Positions 1 through 10,829 are shown, counted from the stretch's first letter. The stretch is DNA of 64,000 nt from Ypsolopha sequella (GCA_934047225.1 OW203993.1:27170069-27234068); one strand, 5' to 3'. The notes: generated from the sequence alone by a model not told the origin. Program-made: numbers and translations.

Positions 1-480
1 CTCAGACCTTTAAAAACACCTCGCGGCTAAAAATAGATTTTATTAAGAAGACATGGTTTTGAAGATTGGTGCATTTCATGTTATGCCCTGATTTATACAA
101 GCTGGCTTTTTGATTTCAATTCTTCGTACATGTAAACAAACGACTTTAGCTTGATGTTGTAAATGTGTGAAATTCCTTTGTTATTTATTTTTTCTTTTTA
201 ATGCATATTATGATTAAGTAATTTATATTTATATTTTAGATTTAAATACAAATTTGTTACAGTAGGTCATCAGTAGGAAAATATTATAAATGTCGCAGAC
301 CGCTGGTCCATCTCACGTTGCATGTCAGGGGGGGAGGAGCCCAAGTCCAGAATTATAAGTCATCGCAAAACAACCTGCTTGATTCTCCACAGTGTTCCCA
401 GTCATCGCGCTTATATAGAGGGCAGAAGGGACTAAAGATACATGTTATATGACAGCACACTGACACTAAAAAAACAACTA
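1..480. other. No gene recognised
   Basis: AT-rich sequence with stop codons in all frames. I see no coding similarity, tRNA fold or clear repeat. Confidence 0.5.
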
Positions 481-580
481 TCCCAACCACTGATTCTCTT
501 TTGGTTGATTTAGCGACTGGACATCAACAAACTGAACCGTTTCACGAGACATAAGTAAAATAAAACAATGTCGTCCAATT

Positions 581-1376
581 GTGAAGCGAATTCCGCGTGG
601 TGCTCGTATCAGCGTCGCAGAAAGGTTGTCAGAGCTGATAAGCAATGTTGTGAAGGATAACATAGAGCATGCTTGGGAGTCGCTGTTCAAATTCTTATTT
701 GAGACTTTATATGTCGACGAGAGAGATAGAAAGCGCAGCTCCCTTACACAAGGCATTAAAACAATTGTAAGACTCCAGCTACATTACCAAAAAATTATAA
801 CAATAATGTTTTTAAATACCACCCAAGCAATAAGTATAAACAAGTGGAGAATAAAATAAGCGATGACGATCTTAGGGAAGCTGCGAAACTTTTGTTTTCT
901 AGCGATGGTGTCGCTCCGGACACACCGGATACCCTGCTTGCTCTCCAAGAAAAACTCCCAATCCCCCCGGATTCACTTTCCCTTCCTCAAGCTCCACAAC
1001 CCGATGACCCCACTATTCAGGTGATAGGTAAGGATGTCCTAGCGGCCGTGATGTCCTTCCGAAATAAATCTACCGGCGGCCTCGACGGCCTTAGCCCGCA
1101 GCACTTAAAAGATTTGCAGTGTAGTACGACCGGTGAAGCTGGTGATAAACTTCTGAGTAACATCACGGCCCTTGTTAATCTTATGCTTGCTGAAAAGGTT
1201 CATCTTGAGATAGCATCCTTGTTGTACGGGGCAAAACTATGTGCTTTAATTAAAAAAGATGGCGGTATTAGACCGATACCTATTGGCGCAACTCTCCATC
1301 GTATTGTATCAAATTAAGCTTGTCGTCACTTCCTCCCAAAACTCACTGATTATTTGCAACCAATACAACTAGTGTC
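581..1376 (+). pseudogene. Non-LTR reverse transcriptase relic, 5' part
   Basis: The first part reads PRGARISVAERLSELI, a conserved stretch just upstream of the RT domain in one invertebrate non-LTR family. After a frame change near 800-845 it continues with the RT N-terminal block: SFRNKSTGGLDGLSPQHLKD, then KKDGGIRPIPIG. An in-frame TAA at 1315-1317 interrupts the next block, which resumes as ACRHFLPKLTDYLQPIQ. The FADD catalytic region and everything downstream are missing. The fragment is non-functional. The clade (CR1, Jockey or other) cannot be fixed from this piece. Confidence 0.7.
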
Positions 1377-1894
1377 GCGACAGATCCCGAAACTTGCAAA
1401 TGTGTACATAGCAACGTTGAACAAAGAAGGTTACCTAAATTTTCTATGGTAAGAATTTAGATTCATATGTCCTTCCGCTCTGAGGCGGTAATTTCAAAAT
1501 GGCTTCAAGTGACTATGAAGGAAATGCGAGAACAGCATCGCAATCCAGGATTTCATTCTAAAGCTAAGTAGTAGTAATGAATACCAAATTATAACTCTCA
1601 GTAGACATAAAGACTAATTTAAGACATGTAAAGTTTGTTCCCACAGTTTATTTAACTTGCAACAAAGCAGAGACGGCGTCAGTAACCCACGCCATTCCTC
1701 CATGTTTATTGTTATGGTTAAAGACCTAAGATTATAATTTATAAAATTATAATTAAAATTATAAAGATTATAATCATATAGAAAGGATAAAGGTAAGATA
1801 AGACTAGTGAAAGATGAGACCAGAGAAGATCTATATCTAAGTATCATTTATAGTAATGAAATGAGTTTATGAATATACTTACCAATCTGTAGTC
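1377..1894. other. Non-coding flank with AT palindrome
   Basis: I recognise no coding sequence. At about 1731-1785 a very AT-rich stretch made of GATTATAATTTATAA-type words can fold back on itself. The segment ends at the target duplication of the Harbinger element. Confidence 0.4.
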
Positions 1895-3531
1895 TAAGGG
1901 CCGGTTTTTCAATCGTCAGATATAAAGTCAAATAACTATCTAACGAATAAAGTTATCTGGCTGTTTATCTGACTGATAGTTGCTCCCCTATTTTTCAATT
2001 GTCATTTATTCTATGGATATCTATCTGAGCGAATATTCCAACTCTGGCAACTCAACTCATCACTGACAGCAGGATAGCATATACAAATTCAACATGTGCA
2101 AAAGAGATGTCATGATCAACGAGCGTCGGCAGGCGATCAAGCTATCAAACTGTCAAGCAAGTGTCACTCACCCTATTATTTTGTGGTTATGTTTGGCTTT
2201 TTGATTCTTTTCACAATCACAAATTCACAACTCTGTTAGTTATTTTATTAAAATTTAAGTTGCCAACCAATTTTTAAAAATGCAACCTCAAAAAAGAGAG
2301 CGCTCGGCAAATTTTAATAGTACTGAAATTCAATTACTGGTGAATTTAGTCGAAAAGTCGAGACTAATTATTGAAAATAAAAAGACCGATGCAGTGACGA
2401 ACAAAGATAAAGAGACTGCATGGATACAGATTGAGAATTCGTTTAACTCCTGTGGAATCGCGACAAGTGTCCGCTCATGGAGAACATTAAAATTAAAGTA
2501 CGAGGGAATAAAAAAATCCACCAAGAAGAAGTCCTCTCAGCAAAGGCAAGATATGTACGGAACTGGAGGGGGGCCTTCAAATGCTCAAAAATTCAAACGT
2601 CGAGGAAAAGGTGCTGAGCATTTGCTCAAATATAAAAGGACTCTAACCGCGTCACGACAGTGATACTATCTCAAGTAAGTATTAGTCAAGACTTTAAAAC
2701 ATTAGCAATACCTCCATCCCCTATTTAAGTACAGGTTTCATGCCTAGTTTAGGAACTGATTGATGGTCTACCTACCGAGAGTTAAGACTTGTCGTACAGT
2801 ACAACCATAAGTTAATAATATTGTATATTTTCCAGTACCAAATCCTGTCGGGGAAACATTTGAAATTGGCTCCATCAACACACCAGAACAACATGAGGCA
2901 GTGAATACTGCTCAAGCTAGTATTGAAATACCAGGTATGCATGTGAATCTTTTTCACTATTTTGTAAAGCATTTTTGTTTCAATGGCATCGTTACAATAA
3001 ATTTTCCTTCATTTTTTCATTTTAGATATGGACGGTACATATATTCTGGAAATAGATGAGGACAATGACTCTCAAAAAGGTATCTATAGCATTCTTCATC
3101 ATCATAGAATCCTACAATGAATGAGCTTTTAATAAGGGGTTTGGCCATATGCTTGGCAGACAGAAGTCTAGTTGACTGGGTAGAGCAATCGTTGCCTAAT
3201 AGGGCAAAACTTGTTCAACTGACAATTAATCAAAATATCATTTGTTATAAACGCAGTCTGAACAATCGATTAAAACTGGACGTCATTAGTGAGCTTTTAG
3301 ACATTGGTGTCTGTATATGACAGATGTGGTGTATATCAGATATAAGGTAGACACTCCTGGCCGGTCTCCCAGAAATCTCTAATATAGGTTTACTATAACA
3401 AAATTAATTGTATAATATACTGTTCACGATCAAATAGTCTGCAGCGGTCCAATGTTTGAAATTATATTAGACAACATACCAATAAACCTATTATTATATC
3501 TATTTCTACTTCTTAAATTAGTGTATGGGTT

Positions 3532-3746
3532 TATAGTTCGGTTACTATACGATGAGCACTGACAACTCCGCAACATTTCATCAAGATACAATTTATAATT
3601 CTATAGCACTAATAACATGTAAAATTAATTTTTGTTAATCGCAATAGTATCTGTCTAAAATTATAAGGACCATATTTATCGAAACTAATGAAATTGGTTT
3701 CAGAATTGTCACCTGTCCGAGCTCATCGTATAATAACCAAACTATA
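3532..3746. repeat. Small inverted-repeat (MITE-like) insertion in an intron
   Basis: The ends match as inverted repeats of about 26 bp: TATAGTTCGGTTACTATACG on the left and its near-complement on the right (ATAATAACCAAACTATA). The element is about 215 bp, has no ORF, and lies wholly within intron 3 of the Harbinger Myb-like gene. The superfamily is unknown. Flanking TA would fit a mariner-type MITE. Confidence 0.6.
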
Positions 3747-3769
3747 GTATTGATATTATTAGATATTAT

Positions 3770-3847
3770 TAGGAACCTCAGTGGCGCAATTGGTAGCGCT
3801 CTTGTCTTGATAATAAGAGGTTGCAGGTTCGAATCCTGGCCCGGGGA
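3770..3847 (+). repeat. tRNA-like sequence (SINE head or tRNA relic)
   Basis: An A-box/D-arm (GTGGCGCAATTGGTAGCGC), an anticodon-arm-like stem and a B-box/T-arm (GGTTCGAATCC) stand in tRNA order and spacing. The 5' and 3' acceptor strands do not pair (AACCTCA against GGCCCGGGG), so this is not a functional tRNA gene. It lies in intron 3 of the Harbinger Myb-like gene, just after the small MITE. A tRNA-derived SINE head is the likeliest reading. Confidence 0.5.
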
Positions 3848-4590
3848 ATTTTTTCAAATTCTTGTCTTTGGATTTGTTTCTGATTGATATTTTCTAGTTT
3901 GTAATGCACTCTAATAATATTTAGAGTATTCATAGCGATGGATTTCGCAAAATAAACATAATCTATAGTATTGATGTTAATTTTTATCCTTTCAGAAAAT
4001 AAATGGGATAAATGGCACCCAAAGACCCTGAAAACAAGGGTGTCAAATGTTTTAAAATATGAAAAAGTGACAAAAGCAAGTGTCAGCTCAAAACTGGACA
4101 AATTAAGCACAGCTCGATTGGAACTGGTTCAGATGCAAATGGAGACTAGCAAAAGGGAACTACAGTTTATGGAGGAGGAACACAAATTAAAAATGTTACA
4201 TTTGGCTAATGATGAGAGAAGAAAAGAAGAAATCCATGCACTGCTCTTGGAAAAAATGAGGTGCGGACCTGCTCCGGGAGGCATGATTTGATTTTGTTTT
4301 TATGTTTTTTTTTTTGTGATTTTTATTTGTACAAATATGTTTTGGTTTGTGTTTTATTTTTCCAAATTGTAACAAAGGACTCAAATAAAAGTATAGATAA
4401 TCTTTAATTATTTTATATTTTCGCTCTGTCAACGGGCGGAGTAACACCTTACAATTTAGTCTAGCAAAAATGAATCCAAAATCAACTCAGTGCACGTTTA
4501 TATAGGCAGGCGTAGCTTCCCCCTCCACTGCGGCTGCAGTGGGCGATTGCGCGGCGCGCGTGGCTCGAGGCGGCGTGACGTCAGCATGAC

Positions 4591-4781
4591 GCACGGCTAT
4601 GGCTTGGCTTGGCTTGGCTTGGCTTGGCATGGCTTGGCTTGGCTTGGCTTGGCTTGGCTTGGCTTTGCTTTGCTTGGCTTTGCTTAGCGTGGCATGGCTT
4701 GGCATGGCTTGGCTTGGCTTGGCTTGGCTTGGCTTGGCTTGGCTTGGCTTGGCTTGGCTTGGCTTGGCTTGGCTTGGCGTT
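4591..4781. repeat. (GGCTT)n pentanucleotide array
   Basis: About 190 bp of nearly pure GGCTT repeats, broken by GGCAT, TTTGCTT and TTAGCGT variants in the middle. It sits between the two convergent Harbinger genes. Because 5 is not a multiple of 3, all frames read as repetitive Trp-Leu-Gly-Ala or Lys-Pro-Ser-Gln peptides. These are artefacts, not proteins. Confidence 0.9.
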
Positions 4782-4887
4782 GGTTGTTACAAAATATATA
4801 AAAAAAATTAATCTCTTTTCTAATAAAATATTTTTTTTTATTATAAAAGTACTGTCTACTTAGAGATCCAGATTACCTACCTATCTA

Positions 4888-6032
4888 TTATAATAAGGAA
4901 TGAAAATAACTTAACATTAAATTTTTAGTAAAGTGCCTTTCTTCATCAACGGGATTGGCTACAACAGGGGGAAATATTGGCTGTGGTGGAATAACTACTT
5001 CTGGGTCCACTGGAGGTTCCTCTTCATTTGTTGATCTTGCCAAGTTGTGTAATACAGCACAGGCTACTATTATATCTTGTGCAAGCGGTAGTTTACACCT
5101 TAATCCAATGCTCAGAACTGGGAAGCGTCTTTTCCACACTCCAAAGCATCTTTCGATGACATTCCGTGTTCTGATTTGAGACTCATTGTACAAACTCTTA
5201 GCTGGTGTATCTGGGTTATGAAAAGGAGTCAGTAGGTAATTGCTTTCTTCATAACCACTGTCTCCAAGTATAATTCCATTACCAAATGCATGATTCTCAC
5301 AGTGGAATTTTGCATATGAATTAGCAAATATCATGGCGTCATGGGTAGTGCCGGGCCAACGTGCAACTATATCCTGGAATTTCAACTCAGCTGAACACAT
5401 TGCTTGCACGTTAAATGAAAAAAAGCCTTTTCTGCCTCTAAAGTCCTCTGCTGTATTTCTACCGGGTGACTGAATCCTAATATGGGTGCCATCTATAGCT
5501 GAGATCACTCTAGGAAATCTGGCTATTTTAAAAAATTCTTCTTGAGACCTTCTGATATCTTCATCGCTTCTTGGTAACTTTATGAAAGTTGGCCTTAAAG
5601 ATGCTATAGCTTCTATCACTTTTTTTATAATATGGCACAATGCCACCAAAATCACCAACAGTTATGTAGAAACTCCCAGTGGCATAAAAGCGCAGTGTAA
5701 TTAACAACTGTAACATGGGTGGGATAAACATGGTTCCTGAAATAAAATAAAAGTTCGCAAGTAAGAATTTTAACTGAAACTGTAGGTAGGTATGCTATTT
5801 TAGATCACAAAACTTACCTTTGTGTTTCGTGCTTGATTTTATCTTCTATCAGGGAAAGCAAATTTTGCACAGACTCTTTTAAAAGTCTGAATCGGCGATG
5901 AAATTCTTTTGAATCCCACTTATTAAAGTGATCAGGCCTCGGTCTGACGATTCTTTCAGGTGGATTTATATATTCATTTATTATGGCCTCTTCTTCTATT
6001 GCAAGGTCATCAATAATATCGAAAACATCCAT
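4888..6032 (-). pseudogene. PIF/Harbinger transposase (HARBI1-like), frameshifted
   Basis: Exon 1 (6032-5818) starts MDVFDIIDDLAIEE and carries the N-terminal helical region. An intron with GTAAGT and TTTCAG ends follows (5817-5737). The body has the DDE_Tnp_4 catalytic residues in order: Asp in SAIDGTHIRI, Asp in LGDSGYEESNYLLTPF, Glu in RNVIERCFGVWKRRFPVL. HD in PGTTHDAMIF is also present. Two breaks are visible: a 1-2 nt shift just after the splice junction (about 5733), and a short out-of-frame deletion at about 5637, between VGDFGG and HIIKKVIEAI, where the helix-turn-helix consensus expects a few more residues. The enzyme would cut and paste the element at TWA sites. Confidence 0.88.
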
Positions 6033-6348
6033 AATGAATGATTATTAAAATTAATTCGTTTACGAAATAACCTCAAACACGTGACGTCAACTTCAAACTA
6101 TCTATTGAATAGACAGTTAACTGGCGGTTGAAAGGCAGATAGATTTATTCCTCAGGTAGAGGCGTTATTCGACAAGTAAGTCTTATCTGACTATTGAAAA
6201 ATTCAATGTCATGCTATCTGTCGAATAACCATTATCTGTCTGTTTATCTGAGGATTGAAAAACCGGCCCTAAGTGTGATAAAACCCTTATGTTAAGGGTG
6301 TCTATAGGGACAAGTTAGTAATCCTTCCAAAGCTTAAAAAGTAAAGTA

Positions 6349-7384
6349 ATCAAAAACATAAATGTGAAATGAGAGCCAAGTTCAAAATTATGATATATGC
6401 CTTGGTTCAACGGCAAAAGAATTGAGATCTAAATGGGTGCCAAGTTCAATAGTCAGTCCTGAAATTTATTTATAAAAACATAAAATATTTGATAACAACT
6501 TAAAATATAATTTCTTCTTATACCTATAATATATTGAAGCCTAAGGTCTGTGTACGGACTTTGTCCACACATTTAGATTATATTAACATTTCTTAATAAT
6601 TATTTCCTATTTACATAGTTAACTTAAGTCAAGGTTGCTAACACAGCGCCCGCAAGTATTGAGGACAAGTTATGACTGACGATATGACTGCCAGCGATAC
6701 ATTGTTAAGCCTAAAGTATTGTAGAAACGTGAGTTGGTTTCGTGCCACTCATGAACATTAACATAATTTATAACATAACATTTTATATTCCTTTTTTCTC
6801 TTGCAATAACATAACAGTGTAACATTTATATTTCATTAATTAAACATTATTAACATAAAAATTAACAATTCATTTCCACTATTATCCTGCCAAGGCACAC
6901 TGGACTCGTGGTATCGGTCGGTCGTCGCGTTCGGATCACGAGTACTTTCTGTAAGGGATAGCTAGTCCGATATTAGTCCCTACCCTTACAGTCTGACTTG
7001 GCTAGTTCGAATTCAAGAATTATTATTAAGTTCCTACTAAAACAGTCATGGAAGAGCCCTATTTTCGATAGCTAGTTTCTACCAGCAAGCCAAATTTTCG
7101 GAAGAATAAAATAAGAACTTCCAGCTTTAAAACTTGCGAAGGCAAATTCGTATATGAAAACTAGCCAAGTCAGACCTTAGGCTTCAATATATTATCCTAA
7201 GTTATGAGAAGAAATTATATTTTAAGTTGTTATAATATACTTTATGTTGTTATAAATAAATTTCAGGACTGACCATTGAACTTGGCACCCATTTAGATCT
7301 CAATTATTTTGTCGTTGAAGTCAACAACCAAGGCATATATCATAATTTTGAACTTGGCTCTCATTTCACATTTATGTTTTTGAT
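6349..7384. repeat. Foldback element with arms of about 215 bp, split by a solo LTR
   Basis: The sequence around 6349-6550 (from ATCAAAAACATAAATGTGAA) is repeated in inverse complement at 7168-7384. The two arms share GAGAGCCAAGTTCAAAATTA, the CCTTGGTT segment and TTGAAGCCTAAGGTCTG. The unique middle is under 200 bp and has no ORF. The left arm is interrupted after GGTCTG by the solo LTR and resumes as ACTTGGCTAGTT, pairing with AACTAGCCAAGTC at about 7150. The foldback is therefore older than the LTR insertion. It is non-autonomous and of unknown superfamily. Confidence 0.75.
6551..6990 (+). mobile_element. Solo LTR (family A), 440 bp
   Basis: It begins TGTACGGACTTTGTCCACAC and ends AGTCCCTACCCTTACA, with TG...CA termini. 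The 5-bp duplication GTCTG flanks it at 6546-6550 and 6991-6995. There is no internal region, so it is the product of LTR-LTR recombination. Two further copies lie in the window (10910-11369 and 60493-60799). Confidence 0.9.
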
Positions 7385-7484
7385 GGGATTTACTTTTCTT
7401 CTGAATTTCCATACTGCATGAATGAATGAATGAATACACACGTTAGTTAAATAAAAAATTGAGTACAGAGTTTTGAACAAACAA

Positions 7485-8050
7485 TGTTGTACAAGGGCGG
7501 ACTTATCACTTAAAGCGATTTCTTCCATACAACCTTTGGGTTTATTTTACGTAATGTGGAAGTGGATACCAAATTTACAAAATAAATAATTAAAAGAAAA
7601 ATCAAAACCAATAAAGTGAATATACATAATGCCTAATATATAATTACTCCTATACAAATAAACTTACACAATATATTTTATGTTTGATATATAATACCGT
7701 CTACATACAAATAAAAATAATTACTTAATATACTATGCATAAAAATATCAATTGACTGAGTGATGAAGTGAAACTAACAACCTAAAGAAATTTCATAATG
7801 TGATTTAAAATTATTTTTAAATATCGCCAGAGAAGGCGATATACGTATCTTCATGGGTGAATCATTCCACAGATGGACGGCTTTGAACTAAAAGGACTTC
7901 CCATAAGCAGCAGAATTGTCCTTGGGAATACTAAGAAGGCTATTTTCCCTAAAGCGTAAGGAATTGACGAGATCATTAATTCTGCATCATATATTATTAA
8001 TAAGATTTTTAATTGTATTTTTCATAATTTTAGAAGGACTTTGTGAAATG
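7485..8050 (-). pseudogene. LINE 3' end: RT C-terminus and 3' UTR
   Basis: On the minus strand the end of a non-LTR RT can be read: GKSF, a stop, then FKAVHLWNDSPMKIRISPSL, the usual LWN.LP..IR closing block. About 330 bp of AT-rich 3' UTR follow, ending in a stem-loop motif, GGAAGAAATCGCTTTAAGTG, then ATAAGTCCGCCCTTGTACA (7497-7545). The same motif ends two other LINE relics in the window. The catalytic domain is absent. Confidence 0.65.
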
Positions 8051-8074
8051 TTCTTATTAATATTGTTTCAGCAT

Positions 8075-8520
8075 CAGAAGAAACCTCCAACATTGCAAGT
8101 GTGCTCCTTATGCCATCCCAATTTGTCAGTAACTAGTATTCGCTTAAAAGGAAAACAGAAAAAAGTGTGGCGTCCGTCTAAAGCATAGGTGCGGGAAGGG
8201 CTTATAACGCATGTTATAGATGATTCTGATGTAAGGTCAGTTATAAATAACAGGTACGAAAAATTCACAGATTTCCGTCTACCCTACAGCCATTTATAAT
8301 AACTGAGGGTCCTTCTTTGGAAGAAATTAAATCTTACTTTGTAATAATTGATAAAGTATGGTACATTATTCCTGATATCTTGTCAGCAGTTCGTACTTGT
8401 TTTAAAATTATTTGGGTAGTGAATGCACAATACTTATTGGAATGCCACAGTGCATGGATTTTCATTCAGCATGCGATATTTAAATTTAAAACTTCATTGG
8501 ATAAAGCTTCCACATTTGCA
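8075..8520 (+). pseudogene. Unnamed conserved protein family, fragment A
   Basis: Broken frames read KKVWRPSKA, a stop, VREGLITHV, then LQPFIITEGPSLEEIKSYFV and ILSAVRTCFKI, then SAWIFIQHAIFKF. The same order of blocks recurs at 57400-57788 (SSQPFIIIVGEKLSNIKTYF, ILETVDTCYKI, SIWLFIQKG). Two independent, diverged copies in one window point to a mobile or TE-carried gene. I have seen similar sequence in other invertebrates but cannot name it or give a function. It abuts the pogo-like fragment in another frame. Confidence 0.5.
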
Positions 8521-9361
8521 TGATCAATGGAAATCTACACGTAATGGACATCCCTGGCCTACAATACCAAAAAAGGAATTTACATCTTTATTAAAGCAGT
8601 TATGAGCGGCTATTCTGCGAAGATCTGCTGACAACTTCAAGGCTGGATTTCGCAAAACAGGAATATATTAAATTGATGAATTACCAGTGCTTAAGCACCT
8701 ACCTACATTTAGACACCCAGAAATCCGGGAAGCGGATAAAGAGCAAGTGTCGGAAGCTTTTATAGAGTTTTTAGAGGACAAAAGAAAGAAAATAGTTATT
8801 CAAGGAAAGAAAGGTCCAAGGAAGCGTCTAAATGTGAAACCAGGAAAAAGTATTTCATCAGAAATTAAAATTCTGTACGAAACTTACCTGTGCCATCCAC
8901 TTCTGGCACAAAACCGGGTAAAGGTGGCATTAAAAAGAATAAACCGAAATCTCGGAGAGAGAAACTGTCATCGTCTGAGTCCAAATCGGAGAAGGGCAGA
9001 CGAAGACGAATCAATTGGACCATACATAGAGGAAGATGATGATATAGAAGATGGACATAATTCATCATTTGTCCATATGGAGTCCCCACAATTTCACGGT
9101 TTCGCGCCAGATGTCTTTGTCGTGGTAGAATACGAAGGAGAAACATGGCCTGGTCAAGTTACGTCAGTTGAGCAGGATGGAGCCTTTATAAAATGTATGT
9201 CACGATGTGGCTTAGCTTGGAAGTGGCTAGAGAAAGATGACTGTATTTTTTACCCTAAATCTGACATAAAATTCAAAATACAGCCACCAAAGAAGATGAC
9301 CACCAAAAGGGCCCTCTATCATGTTCCTGAATTAGAAAGTCAAAACACTGATTTTTTTTAA
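8521..9361 (+). pseudogene. pogo/Tigger-like transposase, C-terminal part
   Basis: The start reads DQWKSTRNGHPWPTIPKKEF, then a stop, then SADNFKAGFRKTGIY, a stop (TAA), IDELPVLKHLP. This matches the end of DDE_1/CENP-B-family transposases, where 'GFR.TGIYPL...VL..LP' follows the catalytic core. An open stretch of 224 codons follows (8687-9361): a basic linker, an acidic segment, and a small domain with WPGQVTSVEQDGAF, MSRCGLAWKWLEKDD and IFYPKSDI. I recall that domain as a C-terminal add-on in insect and cnidarian relatives. The DDE core and N-terminal DNA-binding domain are missing. Confidence 0.65.
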
Positions 9362-10187
9362 AACCTTATTTGATTTTTATATTTTTTGAATTAGGTACCT
9401 ACTTTTTTAAAAAACTTTAGTTTAAAACCTGTTGTTTTCGCTAAGAAATGTATGTTTTGTGGTTGATTTTTATGGACTAATTTAGTCATTTAGATATTTG
9501 CTAATAACAGAAAAATTTTACTTAATTAATGTTTTTTTTTTTACTACTACTTTTTCAGTTGGCCCATTATTTTTGCTGTTATTGCGTTCAAATCTAGTCC
9601 AGGCATAAACAAAAAGGAATTCTTTTATTAATTTTTTCTTGGTACATAGTTGAAAGCATTAAACATAACTATGGTCCAAAAAAATAAATGTAAATTTAAA
9701 GTTTACATTATAAGTTTAGGTGTTGATTTTTAATGGGTACATTATATGCTAAACATAAAACAGGAAATATTATAAATATATGCAATTACTTTCAAGATAT
9801 AGACAAGTACACACCCCAACCGTATTTTTACTTAACAGTCAGAAAATATGCTGTTGTACCTTTGCTAAAATCTGCAAAGCTACCTAGGTACTTGCCCCTG
9901 TTTATGTAGATAGGTATGTACAATGTAGTAATATTTCTCTTTTGCAGGTTTTTACAACAGTTGGAACAAACGACAGCTTTAGCTTATAAGTTGCTACTGA
10001 AGTAACAAATGCCCTCAATTATCTGCTGAAAATGCTATTACAAACAGCTTCATCATGTTTTCAACAACAAGAGCAGCTACACTAAACAAAGAATGGGTAT
10101 ATAAATTCACTTTCTTATTAGAACCATTCTTTTGAATACCTATAGAATTAAATAAAACTTGAGGATAATTTATGATGTAACGGGAAA
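9362..10187. other. Non-coding, AT-rich
   Basis: Stops in all frames; I recognise no repeat or gene. It may include the unreadable remains of the retroelement whose Env tail and LTR follow. Confidence 0.4.
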
Positions 10188-10559
10188 TTGGCGCTTGGAC
10201 CAGTGATGCAGAGCGCTATCCACTTAGAAGACATAAACAATTTGACAAACATTGAACCACCACCGTTAGATTCAATACAACAAGGAAATGCAGGAGACTT
10301 TGAAAGGATGCAGAAACTCCTTAATCAAATAAAGGAGCAAAGTAAATTAAAATCCATATCAGGACAAGACTTTCATCAATACATTGTTTCATATGGAGCT
10401 TTGTTTGGAGTAGCGATCCTAGTAGCAGTAGCAACATGGATGTGCGGAAAGTGGAGAAGGTATAAAACTAGGCCAAAACAACAAAACATACAAATGAGTA
10501 TTCTACCACAAAGAGCGGACTTCATGCAGTATGGGACCAAATCATTACCGAGAGACTGA
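10188..10559 (+). pseudogene. Env-like C-terminus of an LTR retroelement
   Basis: This 123-residue stretch has an acidic ectodomain end, one strong membrane segment (about residues 65-86, YGALFGVAILVAVATW) and a short basic tail. That is the layout of the C-terminus of insect errantivirus (Gypsy-type) envelope proteins. The ectodomain, fusion region and signal peptide are not present here. A family A LTR begins 350 bp downstream on the same strand, so this is probably the 3' end of that element with the 5' part deleted. The call rests on architecture; a search against errantivirus Env would settle it. Confidence 0.55.
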
Positions 10560-10829
10560 TAGACCACAGTTTAATATTTAGTGCAGTGCGCGAACAGATA
10601 ACATAATAGTAAACATTTAAAGACCTCATAAGACTCATAACTGGTACTGATAGTAATTAGAGTGAAGTGACAGTGTTAGATTAAATATACTTTAAAGACA
10701 ATTTACTTCAAATGGACAATAGATAATTTAAGACAATTTTTTTTAAAGTTTCCTATGTAATATTGTATAGTTAAGTCATTCGTAGCATGTAAAGATTTCA
10801 TCTTACGTTTGTTTTATAGTTTTTTTTTA

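Larger units (their letters stand above)
2280..4291 (+). pseudogene. Harbinger Myb/SANT-like protein, four exons
   Basis: Exon 1 (from 2280) encodes a Myb/SANT-like DNA-binding domain of the Myb_DNA-bind_5 type: an FNSTEIQLLVNLVEK helix, then AWIQIENSFNS and SWRTLKLKYEGIKK. Three further exons follow at 2836-2934, 3026-3079 and 3996-4291. All have AG/GT borders and matching phase (one base carried over each junction). The last exon is a basic/acidic coiled coil (LDKLSTARLELVQMQMETS). The exon 1 frame hits TGA at 2661. A second frame, shifted near 2640-2650, leads to the donor at about 2672, so one small indel probably broke the gene. The protein normally binds transposon ends with the transposase. 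Confidence 0.75.
1898..6269. mobile_element. PIF/Harbinger DNA transposon, full length
   Basis: Both ends read GGGCCGGTTTTTCAATC, then TCAGATA after one mismatch, as inverted repeats of about 25 bp. They are flanked by TAA at 1895-1897 and 6270-6272, the 3-bp TWA duplication expected of PIF/Harbinger. Further copies of the motif near the right end (GAAAAATTCAAT, TATCTGTCGAATAAC) are subterminal repeats. Inside are a Myb/SANT-like gene on the plus strand and the transposase on the minus strand, convergent, as is usual for the superfamily. The element measures 4372 bp. Both genes carry frameshifts, so this copy is not autonomous. Confidence 0.93.

Noticed and set aside
4487..4863. Long open frames through the GGCTT array on both strands
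   Set aside because: They arise because a 5-nt repeat reads open in several frames; composition is pure repeat and no start or domain is supported.
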